A model generated the notes under the pieces. It saw only the letters and a program-made list of their open reading frames with translations, was not told the DNA's origin and did no database searches. Positions 23,142-32,146 of a DNA stretch of 64,000 nt are shown here, in pieces. Source of the stretch: Verrucomicrobiota bacterium (GTDB lineage Bacteria > Verrucomicrobiota > Verrucomicrobiia > Opitutales > Opitutaceae); NCBI GenBank assembly GCA_019136515.1, contig JAGVUB010000018.1:1-64000 (forward strand), in the 5' to 3' direction. Position 1 is the first letter of the stretch. Each line of letters starts with the position of its first letter. A program made the position numbers and the translations under genes.

Positions 23142-25401
23142 CCGGCGTGTCGAGGGTCTCGCGGGCCATCCGGGCCAGGGCCGCCATCGTGTACGGTTTC
23201 GGCAGGAATCGGATGTCGTCCCAGCAGCCTTCGCCGAACGCGACCTCCTCCTGGTTGTAGCCGCTGGTGATCATGATCGGCAGCGTGGGGCATTGCCGCC
23301 GGCACTCCTGCGCGAGGTCCACCCCGCTCACCCCGCCGGGCATCGCGACGTCCGTCAGCAGAAGCTGGATCGCATCCCGCCGCACCGCCCAGACGCGAAG
23401 CGCCTCCACGCCGGTGGCCGCCTCGATCACCTTGAAGCCGCACCACTCGAGCGCACCCACGGCCAGGCGCCGCACCGGCTCCTCGTCCTCGACCAGCAGA
23501 ATCGTCTCGGTCCCTCGGATCGTCTCGACCGGAGGACGCACCGGCGCGGCCTGCCCCGGGCCGACCAAGCCCTGTTTGGGAAGATAGATTCGAAACTCGG
23601 TGCCGCGGCCGACCTCGCTGAACACCTCGATCCAGCCGCCGTGCTGCTCGATGATGCCGAGCGAGACCGACAGGCCGAGCCCTGTGCCATGGGTACCCGC
23701 CTTGGTGGTGAAGAACGGTTCGAACATGTGCCGGCGAACCTCCTCGGTGATCCCGCAGCCGTTGTCGGCCACGTGCACGAGGATGAAGTCGCCGCCGGCG
23801 ATCTCCCGACCCTCCATGACCGGCGGGCTCGCGATCTCGACGGTCCGGCACCCCAGCTCCAGCCTGCCGCCCTTGGGCATCGCATCGCGCGCGTTGACGG
23901 CGAGGTTGGTGAACACCTGCGCGAGCGCTCCCGCGTCGGCAAAGACCGGACACGCCTGCTCCGGGATTGCGACCACCAGTTCGATCTGCGGCCCGAGCAG
24001 GCGGCGCAGCATGCGCACGTTCTGCTCGAGCGTTTGCCGCAGGTCGACCGCGCGGCGGTCGAGCGTCTGGCGGCGGGCGAAGGCGAGGAGCTGGCGCGTG
24101 AGTTCGTTGGCGCGCTCGGCCACGGTGCGCAGGTCCTCGAGCGGACCGGCGAGCGCGAGCGGCGCTTCCGCCCGCGCCGCGATCGTGTCGAGGGCTCCGT
24201 GCATCACGGTGAGCAGGTTGTTGAAGTCGTGCGCGATCCCGCCGGCGAGCGTGCCCAGCGATTCGAGCCGCTGGCGCTGGCGCGCCGCGTCCTCCTGGGC
24301 GTTGCGGCTGGTGATGTCGCGCACGAAGCACTGGAGCGTGCGGTCGGGCAGGCGCTGCGAGGTCATCTCCGCCACGATCACCGCGCCGTCCTTGCGGCTG
24401 AGCTTGCGCTCCATCTGCACCACCTCGCCGCGGTCGAGCAGATCCCAGCGGATCGGCTTCCGCGCCAGTTCGTCGGCCGGGAAAAAATCGGTGAACAGCC
24501 GGCCGAGCAGCTCGTCCCGCGCGTAACCGGTGATCTCCGACGCCCGGGAGTTGACCTCGGTGATCCGGCCGTCGATGTCGGTGTGCGCCACGCCCTCGGC
24601 GGCGAGTTCGATCGCCGTGCTGAGCTTGCGCGCGGTGCCCCGCAACGCCTCGGTCTGGCGCTGCAGCTCCGCCTTGCTCTCGGCCAGTCGCGCCTCCTGC
24701 TCCCGCGAGCGCAGCAGCGCGCGCCGCATGTCGCCGGTGAACAGGACGACCGCACCGGCCGTGAATCCGAGAATCACCAACGTCTCGAACATCCCCGCAT
24801 AACTCGTGAACTGGCTGAACTGGTTATGTGTCCAACCCTCGACCTCCGCGACGGTCAGACCGACGACCGAGGCCAGGACCAACGCGGTGATGCCGAAGAA
24901 GAAACGTCGGTCGAGCAGCAGTCCGGAGAGGATCAACACCACCGGAAAACCCAGCAGCGCGATGTGGTGCGAACCCATCTCCTCGATCGCGAGGAAGAAC
25001 GTGACGAGCGCCCAATTTCCCACGCAGAACAAACGCCCGGCATCCAGTGCGCGGCCAAACCGGTTGAGCAGCAGCACCAGCAGGAGCAGCCCCTGCATGG
25101 CCGCCAACGGCCCGATCGAAAACAGCCGGTGCTGGGCGAAGTCCTGCGCCTGCAACAACAGCGCCGCGAGAATCTCCAGCGAAGCCAACAGGTCGATCGT
25201 GCGGGCGCTGTAGGCCGGATCGAGTGCGAGCCCGCGCGTTCCCGGAAACCACGCACGCCGCAGCCTCTCAGGCCAACGCCGGCGGTCGGCATCGGGCAAG
25301 ACGGAGGTTCGCGGCGAGTCGCTGCCAGCAAACGTCCCCGCAGATCCATGGTCTGCGGGGACCGAGGCGTTCGGCGGTCCGGGGGTGCGATCGAGTGTCA
25401 C
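23122..25401 (-). CDS. Membrane hybrid histidine kinase (TM-PAS-HisKA-HATPase-REC)
   Basis: 759 aa from a GTG. The N-terminal half has about six TM segments, a linker coiled coil and a PAS domain (ELAAEGVAHTDIDGRITEVN). DHp H-box GGIAHDFNNLLTVMHG and HATPase boxes (NLAVNARDAM, VADNGCGI, GTGLGLSVSLGII) follow, then a C-terminal REC domain with acceptor Asp (LLLTDVAMPGG) and Lys (FLPKPYT). The architecture is that of a phosphorelay sensor; the HDFNN box places it with HisKA kinases common in Opitutaceae-like bacteria. No cognate regulator is adjacent. Confidence 0.9.
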   Translation of the reverse strand: MTLDRTPGPPNASVPADHGSAGTFAGSDSPRTSVLPDADRRRWPERLRRAWFPGTRGLALDPAYSARTIDLLASLEILAALLLQAQDFAQHRLFSIGPLAAMQGLLLLVLLLNRFGRALDAGRLFCVGNWALVTFFLAIEEMGSHHIALLGFPVVLILSGLLLDRRFFFGITALVLASVVGLTVAEVEGWTHNQFSQFTSYAGMFETLVILGFTAGAVVLFTGDMRRALLRSREQEARLAESKAELQRQTEALRGTARKLSTAIELAAEGVAHTDIDGRITEVNSRASEITGYARDELLGRLFTDFFPADELARKPIRWDLLDRGEVVQMERKLSRKDGAVIVAEMTSQRLPDRTLQCFVRDITSRNAQEDAARQRQRLESLGTLAGGIAHDFNNLLTVMHGALDTIAARAEAPLALAGPLEDLRTVAERANELTRQLLAFARRQTLDRRAVDLRQTLEQNVRMLRRLLGPQIELVVAIPEQACPVFADAGALAQVFTNLAVNARDAMPKGGRLELGCRTVEIASPPVMEGREIAGGDFILVHVADNGCGITEEVRRHMFEPFFTTKAGTHGTGLGLSVSLGIIEQHGGWIEVFSEVGRGTEFRIYLPKQGLVGPGQAAPVRPPVETIRGTETILLVEDEEPVRRLAVGALEWCGFKVIEAATGVEALRVWAVRRDAIQLLLTDVAMPGGVSGVDLAQECRRQCPTLPIMITSGYNQEEVAFGEGCWDDIRFLPKPYTMAALARMARETLDTPVIPRVR

Positions 25402-25431
25402 GTTTCCCTCCGTCCGCAGCGGCCGACCCGT

Positions 25432-27330
25432 TTACTGGGCCGGGGCCGTCGGAGACGGTTCGTCGGGCTGTGCGGCCGACGGTTCGGTTGGCTTCTCCAC
25501 CGGCGCCGCGGCGGGTGCCTCGGCGACCGGCGTTTCTGCAGCGGGTTCCGCTGCCGGAGTCGCGGCTTCGGCGGCCGCGCGGGCGGCATCTTCCACCGCA
25601 TCGGCGGCGGCGTTGGCGGCGTCCTCCGACTTCTGCTGCTGGGCAGTCATCGGCGGCGCGGCGAAGAGTTTTCCGTCGGAATACTCGGTCACGTATCCCT
25701 CGGTGACGAGCCAGCGCAGATCCATCCAGAGGCGCTTGAGCTTGGCATCCTCCTCCGGCGGGAGCGTGGAAGCCGCCGTGGCGCTGCCCTCCGCGGGCGC
25801 GGCCGAGGTCTCGGTGACGGCGGCCTCGGGCTGGACGATGCCGAGGTGTTTGGCCGGCAGTTCCTTCACGGAGACGACCGGGTTCTTCTCGATGAAGTCG
25901 ATGAGCGCGCTGATGCTCTCGGAGAACACCTGGCCCGGCAGGCGGAACTTGCGCTTCACCGAGCAGACGTAGGATACGCCCTTCGAGCCGCGCTTGAAGA
26001 TGGTGAAGCCCTCCCGGCGCAGGCGACCGCGCAGGGCGTTTGCCGTATCCAGAGGGAATCGACGCTGGCGCTCGAGGTGGCCCTCGGCGGCGGCGCGGAT
26101 CTCCCCCTCCGGCAGCTGGTCGGCGACCTTGCCGTGGAAACGGGCGCTCTCGACGCTGCGCACGACCTTGTCGCGGGCATTGGCGAGCAGATACGTGCGC
26201 GCCTCCTCGATCGTGTCGAAGGTCGGGGCGGCGGCCGGATCGGCGGCCTCCTTCCAGACGTAGCGCGTGACCTTCTTCATCTTCTCGGTCCACTGCGCGA
26301 TCACCTCCGGCTCCTTCACCGTCTCGAGCCGCTCGCGGAAGCGCTCGAAGGGCATGTGCCCGAGGCGCGCCGCATGGTGCTGCTGGAGGATGTTTTGGTA
26401 ACGGTGGTAGTTCGGCGGAGCGAGGAGCTCGCCGGTGAGGCCGCAGCGCATCACGAACTGGAAGTTGCCCTTCGGAGCCTCGACCTCGGCCTCGGTCATC
26501 GTGAAGAAGTTGCCGAGGTGGTTGCGCAGCACGTACTGCACGGCCTCGTCCTCGTTCTCGAACGGCAGGCCGTCGACCGGGGTGACGAAGAGCGGGGCGC
26601 GCTTGCCCTCGGCGTCCGGCTTGCGCTGGACGACGACCACGAAGCGGTCGTTCTTGCCGAGCACCACGCGGGCGATCTCGAACAGCTCGTAGGTGTGGCA
26701 ACTGGCGCGGATCGCCTTCACCAGCGCGGAGAACGCGGTGTCCTCGGCGTAGAACGCGACCTCGAAGAAGGGGCTCAGATAGGGGCGGTTGTCCTGCGGG
26801 GCGCCGCGCTCGAAACGGGGGCCGCGCTCACCACGATCGCCGCCGGGGGCGCCGGCCTGGCGGTCGCGCCGGAAATGGCCGCCGCCCTGCTGCTCGCCAC
26901 GGTACGACCGGGGGGGACGGGCCTCGCCCACACCTGCGGCGGCCGCCGCATCGCTGGTCTCGCCCGCCGGCCGCATCGGCCGCGCGCTCGGGCGCCGGTC
27001 GCGGCGCGCATCGCCACGGTCTCCACGTTCGCCACCACCGGCGAAGCTGCGCCGGTCGGGCCGGGCGCCGCGGTCGCCACGCGACTCGCGGCGCTCGCCG
27101 CCGCCCGCGTGGGCGCTGGTCCACTGCGTGCCGAAGCTGAAGCCGGCGAGCGCACTCAGATCGATCTTTCCGATACCGGCCGCGGGCTTGGTCTCCGGGG
27201 CGGCGGGTGCCGTTTCCTGCCCGATCGGGGCGACGGGCGCAGGTTCGGCCGGGGTATTGATCGGCTGCTGGTTCTCGACGGGCTGGTTATCCTGAGGGAC
27301 TTCGTGGTCCATATGGTTGGCGGTGGTCAT
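25432..27330 (-). CDS. Large Arg/Gly-rich protein of unknown function, possibly RNA-binding
   Basis: 632 aa, soluble. Order: acidic Pro/Gln N-terminus; an RGG/RDR-rich disordered stretch (about residues 75-180, with GGGERRESRGDRG and GGGERGDRGDARRDRR); a long folded core with WTEKMKKVTRYVWKEA and FKRGSKGVSYVCSVKRKFRL; and an Ala/Pro/Glu-rich tail. I do not recognise the fold. Arg/Gly tracts suggest nucleic-acid contact, but that is inference. ATG 27330 was chosen because the upstream frame is not protein-like; ATG at 27312 is another option. Genes of this style seem characteristic of Verrucomicrobia. Confidence 0.65.
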   Translation of the reverse strand: MTTANHMDHEVPQDNQPVENQQPINTPAEPAPVAPIGQETAPAAPETKPAAGIGKIDLSALAGFSFGTQWTSAHAGGGERRESRGDRGARPDRRSFAGGGERGDRGDARRDRRPSARPMRPAGETSDAAAAAGVGEARPPRSYRGEQQGGGHFRRDRQAGAPGGDRGERGPRFERGAPQDNRPYLSPFFEVAFYAEDTAFSALVKAIRASCHTYELFEIARVVLGKNDRFVVVVQRKPDAEGKRAPLFVTPVDGLPFENEDEAVQYVLRNHLGNFFTMTEAEVEAPKGNFQFVMRCGLTGELLAPPNYHRYQNILQQHHAARLGHMPFERFRERLETVKEPEVIAQWTEKMKKVTRYVWKEAADPAAAPTFDTIEEARTYLLANARDKVVRSVESARFHGKVADQLPEGEIRAAAEGHLERQRRFPLDTANALRGRLRREGFTIFKRGSKGVSYVCSVKRKFRLPGQVFSESISALIDFIEKNPVVSVKELPAKHLGIVQPEAAVTETSAAPAEGSATAASTLPPEEDAKLKRLWMDLRWLVTEGYVTEYSDGKLFAAPPMTAQQQKSEDAANAAADAVEDAARAAAEAATPAAEPAAETPVAEAPAAAPVEKPTEPSAAQPDEPSPTAPAQ

Positions 27331-27542
27331 TTCGCTCGTGCGGCTGTGGGTTTGGGGCAGGTCGCACAGCGAAAACCGTGTTGGGTGGGAGTGATAAGCG
27401 GGCGGGCAGTCTCGCCGGTGGCTCAGGGGTGGCAAGCGGTTTTCCGCCCGCGGGAAGGCTCCGAAAAAATTCGCCAAATCGGGTCTTTACAAGCCCGACC
27501 CGATTCACCTCAATCCGCCCCTCTTCTTTTTCAGTTCACGAT

Positions 27543-27627
27543 GCTCGGGTGGTGGAATTGGTAGACACACACGTTTGAGGGGCGTGTGCCGTAAGGCGTG
27601 CGGGTTCGAGTCCCGCCCCGAGCACCA
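27543..27627 (+). tRNA. tRNA-Leu (anticodon GAG)
   Basis: 85 nt including an encoded CCA. Acceptor arms GCTCGGG and CCCGAGC pair perfectly. The D arm carries TGG-AATTGG-TAGAC, the anticodon loop TTGAGGG gives GAG, a long variable arm (GCCGTAAGGC) marks a class II tRNA, and the T arm is GCGGGTTCGAGTCCCGC. It reads CUC and CUU leucine codons. A strong terminator lies about 75 nt downstream. Confidence 0.97.
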
Positions 27628-27702
27628 TCTCTCGTCCGGCCAACCGGTGGCCGCGACGGAGATACGGATCACCAGACGGTCCGCCGTGAACGATTTCTTC
27701 GA

Positions 27703-27729
27703 ACGCGAGCCACACGGCTCGCGTTTTTT
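27703..27729 (+). terminator. Intrinsic terminator after tRNA-Leu
   Basis: A 9-bp perfect stem (ACGCGAGCC / GGCTCGCGT) with an ACAC loop is followed by a T run. It ends the tRNA transcript and lies immediately beside the stop of the convergent phosphoesterase gene. Confidence 0.9.
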
Positions 27730-27730
27730 G

Positions 27731-28561
27731 TTACCCGCGCTGCGCGTCGTGCCGCGCCAGCGCTTCCGCGAGCGGCAACGTCCCGGCCCCGGGCGCTTCG
27801 CGCAGGAACGTCAGGAACGGCATCACGTGGAAGGCGGCCGTCTCCACCTCCCGCCGGTACAGCTCCGCCATCGGGCCGGCCGCCTCGAGGTAGCCGCTCT
27901 CGCGGAAACGCCGTAGCGCCGCCACCACGTCGTACGGCACCGAGTGGTGCTCGATCCGCCACGCGTCGCCGTCCGCCATCGTGCGCTCGATCACCGTGAA
28001 CTGCGCCCGCGGCGTTCCGTCGAGCGGCAGCCCCACGGAGCCCACGGTGACGATCCGCCCTCCGCTCCAGTCGCGCACGCCGCAATAGTGGTTGTGGGCG
28101 CGGACGACCAGCCGCTCCCCCGCCCCGCCGAACTTCTCGGCCAGCTCCGCGTCGGGTGTGTAGGGGAAAACCAGATCGCGGTCGTTGCGCGGCGAGCCGT
28201 GCACGAACAGCACGCCCGGCGCCTCCGGCAACCGCAGGGTCGCCGGGAGCGCCGCCAGCTCCGCACGCTCGGCCGCGGAGAACTGCCCCGCCGCCCAGCG
28301 CACCGGACCGAAACGCTCACTCGCCCACTCCGGCCGCGCCCGCGGCGTATCGAAATCGAAGACATACCGTTCGTGGTTGCCGCGCAGCACCGGACAGCCG
28401 AGCGCCCGCACCCGCGCCCAACACGCCGCCGAGTCCGGCGCGCCGACCACCATGTCGCCGGCGACCACCAACCGGTCGATCTTCAGCTCCGCGACGTGTG
28501 CCAACGCCGCCTCGAGCGCGGGCAGGTTGCCGTGGATGTCGGCGAGGATCGCGATGCGCAT
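27731..28561 (-). CDS. Calcineurin-like metallophosphoesterase
   Basis: 276 aa, cytoplasmic. Metal-binding motifs of the YfcE/CpdA-like superfamily: MRIAILADIHGNLPAL, VVAGDMVVG, LRGNHERYVF, VHGSPRND, RAHNHYCGV. The C-terminal 60 residues are an extra helical region. Substrate unknown; family members cleave phosphodiesters or phosphoproteins. Starts 13 nt downstream of the uvrB stop, so probably co-transcribed with it. Confidence 0.85.
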   Translation of the reverse strand: MRIAILADIHGNLPALEAALAHVAELKIDRLVVAGDMVVGAPDSAACWARVRALGCPVLRGNHERYVFDFDTPRARPEWASERFGPVRWAAGQFSAAERAELAALPATLRLPEAPGVLFVHGSPRNDRDLVFPYTPDAELAEKFGGAGERLVVRAHNHYCGVRDWSGGRIVTVGSVGLPLDGTPRAQFTVIERTMADGDAWRIEHHSVPYDVVAALRRFRESGYLEAAGPMAELYRREVETAAFHVMPFLTFLREAPGAGTLPLAEALARHDAQRG

Positions 28562-28574
28562 CGTGGCGGGCCTG

Positions 28575-30620
28575 CTACTTCCGTCCCGCACCACGCTTCC
28601 CGCGCTTCGGCGCGGTGTAGAGCTTCGTCGGTTTCGCACCGGCCGTGGGTTTGCGGTACTCGCCGGTCTTGAGCGCCTTGATCTGGTCGCGCAACAGCGC
28701 CGCGCGCTCGAACTCCAGCGACTCGGCCGCCTCTTGCATCTCGTCCTCGAGCTCCGCGATCACCGCGGCCACGTCGTTGTCCTCGCCCACGGCGGCCGCG
28801 GGCGCCTCGTCGCGTTTCCCGCTGCCGTCGTAGGTGGCGAGGCTGCTCTGCGCGGCGCGCTTCACGCTGCGCGGCGTGATGCCGTGCGCCACGTTGTAGG
28901 CCATCTGCTTCTCGCGGCGTTTCGCCGTCACCTCGATCGTGCGACGGATCGACTCGGTCTGCACGTCAGCGTAGAAGATCACCCGGCCCTTCTCGTGGCG
29001 CGCGGCGCGGCCGGCGGTCTGGATCAGGCTGGTCTCGCTGCGGAGGAAACCCTCCTTGTCCGCGTCGAGGATCGCGACGAGTGCGACCTCGGGCAGGTCG
29101 AGCCCCTCGCGCAGGAGGTTGATGCCGACGAGCACGTCGAAGTTGCCGAGGCGGAGGTTGCGCAGGATCTCGACGCGCTCGATGGCGTCGATGTCGGAGT
29201 GCAGGTACTCGACGCGGATCTTGGCCTCGCGCAGGTACGCGGTGATGTCCTCCGAGAGACGTTTGGTGAGCGTGGTCACCAGCACGCGCTCGCCCGCCTC
29301 CACCGCGCGCCGGATCTCGCCGATGAGATCCTCGACCTGCCCCTTGGTCGGGCGAAGCTGGATCTCCGGATCGAGCAGCCCGGTGGGCCGGATCACCTGC
29401 TCGGCGACGACCGCCGAGTGTTCGAACTCATACTTCGCCGGTGTGGCGGAGACGAAGAGCGTCTGCCCGGTGACCTGGCGAAATTCGTCGAAGTTGAGTG
29501 GACGGTTGTCCAGCGCGGAGGGCAGGCGGAAGCCGAAGTTGACGAGCGTCTCCTTGCGCGAGCGGTCGCCGGCGTACATGCCGCCGATCTGCGGCACGGT
29601 CACGTGGCTCTCGTCGATGAAGAGCAGGAAGTCCTTCGGGAAGAAATCGAGCAGGCAGAATGGCCGGTCGCCCGGCTTCCGGCCGGAGAGGTGGCGCGAG
29701 TAGTTTTCGATGCCGTTGCAGAACCCCATCTCGCGCAGCAGCTCCAGGTCGTACTCGCAGCGCATCTTGATTCGCTGCGCCTCGAGGAGTTGGCCGTTCT
29801 TCTCGAACTCCGCCACGCGCGCGTCGAGCTCGGCGCGGATCGTGGCGATCGCGCCCTCGAGCTTGCCCTTCGTCGTCACGTACTGATTGGCCGGATAGAG
29901 GTCGAACTGCTGGAGCTTGCGGATCGTCTTGCCGGTGAGCGGCTCGAACTCGCTGAGCGCATCGACCTCGTCGCCGAAGAACTCCACGCGCAGCCCGTGC
30001 TCCAGGTAGGCCGGCATGACGTCGACCACGTCGCCGCGCACGCGGAAGCGCCCGCGTTGCAGCTCGTAGTCGTTGCGCTCGTAGAGATTGTCGACCAGCC
30101 GCTCCAGGAACTGCTGGCGGGAGAACGTCGCGCCCACCTTGAGCGGGATGCGCAGCTCGGAGAAATCCTCCGGCGAGCCGAGGCCGTAGATGCACGAGAC
30201 GCTGGCCACGACGATCACGTCGCGCCGGCTCACCAACGCGCTCGCCGCCGAGATGCGCAGGCGCTCGATCTCGTCGTTGATGGAGCTGTCCTTCTCGATG
30301 AAGGTGTCGCTCGAGGGGATGTACGCCTCGGGCTGGTAGTAGTCGTAGTAGCTGACAAAATACTCGACGGCGTTCTCCGGGAAGAAGTTCTTGAACTCGG
30401 AGAAGAGCTGCGCGGCCAGCGTCTTGTTGTGCGAGATGATGAGCACCGGCCGGTCGCACTGCGCGATGACGTTGGCCATCGTGAACGTCTTCCCCGATCC
30501 GGTCACACCGAGCAACGTCTGGTCGCGGTGGCCCGCGCGGATCGACTCCACGAGCTTCGTGATCGCCTCGGGCTGGTCGCCCATCGGCGGGTAGTCGGAC
30601 TTGAGCGTGAACAATGGCAC
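28575..30620 (-). CDS. uvrB: Excinuclease ABC subunit UvrB
   Basis: 681 aa from a GTG at 30620, normal length. UvrB is the damage-verifying helicase-like subunit of nucleotide excision repair. Walker A GVTGSGKT at about 38-45, beta-hairpin [20 protein letters not shown]-like [10 protein letters not shown], helicase motif [10 protein letters not shown] and a C-terminal UVR domain ([15 protein letters not shown]) that binds UvrC. uvrA and uvrC are not in the window. Confidence 0.98.
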   Translation of the reverse strand: MPLFTLKSDYPPMGDQPEAITKLVESIRAGHRDQTLLGVTGSGKTFTMANVIAQCDRPVLIISHNKTLAAQLFSEFKNFFPENAVEYFVSYYDYYQPEAYIPSSDTFIEKDSSINDEIERLRISAASALVSRRDVIVVASVSCIYGLGSPEDFSELRIPLKVGATFSRQQFLERLVDNLYERNDYELQRGRFRVRGDVVDVMPAYLEHGLRVEFFGDEVDALSEFEPLTGKTIRKLQQFDLYPANQYVTTKGKLEGAIATIRAELDARVAEFEKNGQLLEAQRIKMRCEYDLELLREMGFCNGIENYSRHLSGRKPGDRPFCLLDFFPKDFLLFIDESHVTVPQIGGMYAGDRSRKETLVNFGFRLPSALDNRPLNFDEFRQVTGQTLFVSATPAKYEFEHSAVVAEQVIRPTGLLDPEIQLRPTKGQVEDLIGEIRRAVEAGERVLVTTLTKRLSEDITAYLREAKIRVEYLHSDIDAIERVEILRNLRLGNFDVLVGINLLREGLDLPEVALVAILDADKEGFLRSETSLIQTAGRAARHEKGRVIFYADVQTESIRRTIEVTAKRREKQMAYNVAHGITPRSVKRAAQSSLATYDGSGKRDEAPAAAVGEDNDVAAVIAELEDEMQEAAESLEFERAALLRDQIKALKTGEYRKPTAGAKPTKLYTAPKRGKRGAGRK

Positions 30621-30812
30621 CGTCTCAACAGGGAGCCCGGACCGCCGTCCGAACGCCAGAAAAGAACCAAGCCGATACCGCCCACCGCCTTGGCCCGTCT
30701 CGTGCCTCCGCGTGCCGCCAAAACGGACTGACGGCCGTCAACTTTTCCGATCGGCGCGGTGCGCGCCAAAGGCGGCTTGGCTTTGCGGCGGAGCTGCGAT
30801 GACGATTCCGGC

Positions 30813-31766
30813 ATGCGCGTCGCCGTCATCGATATCGGCAGCAACACCATCAAGCTTCTCGTCGCCGCCCGCTCGGCCGCCGGTGGCATCGAGACCGTGC
30901 ACTTCGCCGTCGAGGAGGCGCGCATCGGGCGCGGCCTTGGCAGTGAGCGCCCCACCCTCGCGCCCGCCTGCATCGAACGCGGCGTCGCGGCGGTGGCGCG
31001 GCTGCTCGCGGTCGCGCAGACCTTCGCCCCCGCTCGAACTGTCTTCGTCGCCACGAGCGCTGTCCGCGATGCGACGAACGGCCGCGACTTCGCGGACCGC
31101 ATCCGGCGGGAGACCGGGATGGTCGTGCGTATCCTCACCGGCCAGGAGGAGGCCGACGCCATCGGCCGCGGGCTCGCGGCCGACCCCGCCTTGGCCGGGG
31201 CCCAGGACTTCTATCTCTTCGACCTCGGCGGCGGGAGTCTCGAGTGTCTGGAGTTCCGCGCCCGCCGGGCCGTGCAATCCGTGAGCGTGCCGCTCGGGTG
31301 CGTGCGGCTCACCGAACGCTGCGTCGCCGATTGCGCCGCGCCGTTCACGGCGGACGACTGTGCAACGATCGCCGCCGCGGTGCGGGAGACGTTCGCCGGG
31401 GACGTGAATACGCCGTTCCGCTTCGCCCTCCCCGCGCCCGCCATTGCCGTGGCCACCGGCGGGACAGTGACCACCGTCCGCGCGATGCTCGCCGCCGCCC
31501 ACGGCCAGCAACTCGAGGAGCGCAGCACCACCGTCGCACTCGCCGAACTCGAGCAACTCTTCGCCTGCGCCGCGGCGCTGCCGCTCGCGGCGCGCCGCGA
31601 GCTTCCCGCGCTACCCGCCGCACGGGCCGACGTTTTTCCGACAGCGCTGGCGACGATCATCGAGGTGGCGCGGCTCGCCCGCGTCGAGCGGCTCACGCAC
31701 TCCTTCTACAACCTGCGCTACGGCGTCGCCGACGAGCTGCTCGCTCCGGGCCGCTCCGCGCCGTAG
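30813..31766 (+). CDS. Ppx/GppA-family phosphatase
   Basis: 317 aa. Members hydrolyse polyphosphate ends or pppGpp. ASKHA-fold motifs: AVIDIGSNTIKLLVAA (phosphate 1), VFVATSAVRDATNG, ILTGQEEADAIGRG with catalytic Glu, FDLGGGSLECLEF (phosphate 2) and VATGGTVTTVRA. It lacks the C-terminal HD-like extension of long Ppx enzymes, so it is the short form. ATG 30813 begins MRVAVIDIGSN, the expected start. Its 3' end overlaps the convergent membrane-protein gene by 49 nt. Confidence 0.9.
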   Translation: MRVAVIDIGSNTIKLLVAARSAAGGIETVHFAVEEARIGRGLGSERPTLAPACIERGVAAVARLLAVAQTFAPARTVFVATSAVRDATNGRDFADRIRRETGMVVRILTGQEEADAIGRGLAADPALAGAQDFYLFDLGGGSLECLEFRARRAVQSVSVPLGCVRLTERCVADCAAPFTADDCATIAAAVRETFAGDVNTPFRFALPAPAIAVATGGTVTTVRAMLAAAHGQQLEERSTTVALAELEQLFACAAALPLAARRELPALPAARADVFPTALATIIEVARLARVERLTHSFYNLRYGVADELLAPGRSAP

Positions 31767-32071
31767 CCGCGCCGATGGTGCTCCGCTTCGTGCTGCGCGC
31801 CGCCGAGCCAGAGGAACGCGACCAGCACGAGCGCCACGGCGACAGAGACCACGCCCGCCGGGCGTCGCAGGTGGGCGAGCAGCGGGCGGAGGTTGAGCAG
31901 CAGATGCACGATGCCCGCGATCACGAAGAGCCAGCCGAACCACTCGTGCAGTCCCATGATCGGGCCGTTCTTGACGTGGAAGAACAGCAGCACGCCCGTT
32001 GCCGCGATCACGGCAAAGGCAACAGCGACGAACGGCGAGAGCCAGGCTTTGGGCGACGAGGGAGTCTTCAT
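31718..32071 (-). CDS. Small DUF4405-like membrane protein
   Basis: 117 aa, three TM helices. The His-containing segments (LLFFHVKNGPIMGLHEW and IVHLLLNLRPLLAHL) resemble the haem-ligand layout of DUF4405/cytochrome b561-like proteins, but no haem binding can be proven. Its 3' end is antisense to the end of the Ppx gene. No operon partner is obvious; the next upstream minus gene is 75 nt away. Confidence 0.7.
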   Translation of the reverse strand: MKTPSSPKAWLSPFVAVAFAVIAATGVLLFFHVKNGPIMGLHEWFGWLFVIAGIVHLLLNLRPLLAHLRRPAGVVSVAVALVLVAFLWLGGAQHEAEHHRRGYGAERPGASSSSATP

Positions 32072-32146
32072 GGTCGATTGGTTCCGGGACCGCGAAGAAG
32101 ACGCCGGACGCAGAAGACGGTTACGCGGCCCTGCCCCGTCGCCCCG

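Noticed and set aside
23293-27564. A 1423-codon plus-strand open frame across the kinase and Arg/Gly-rich genes
   Set aside because: It is antisense to two well-supported genes, has the skewed composition of a G+C-rich shadow frame and no recognisable domain.
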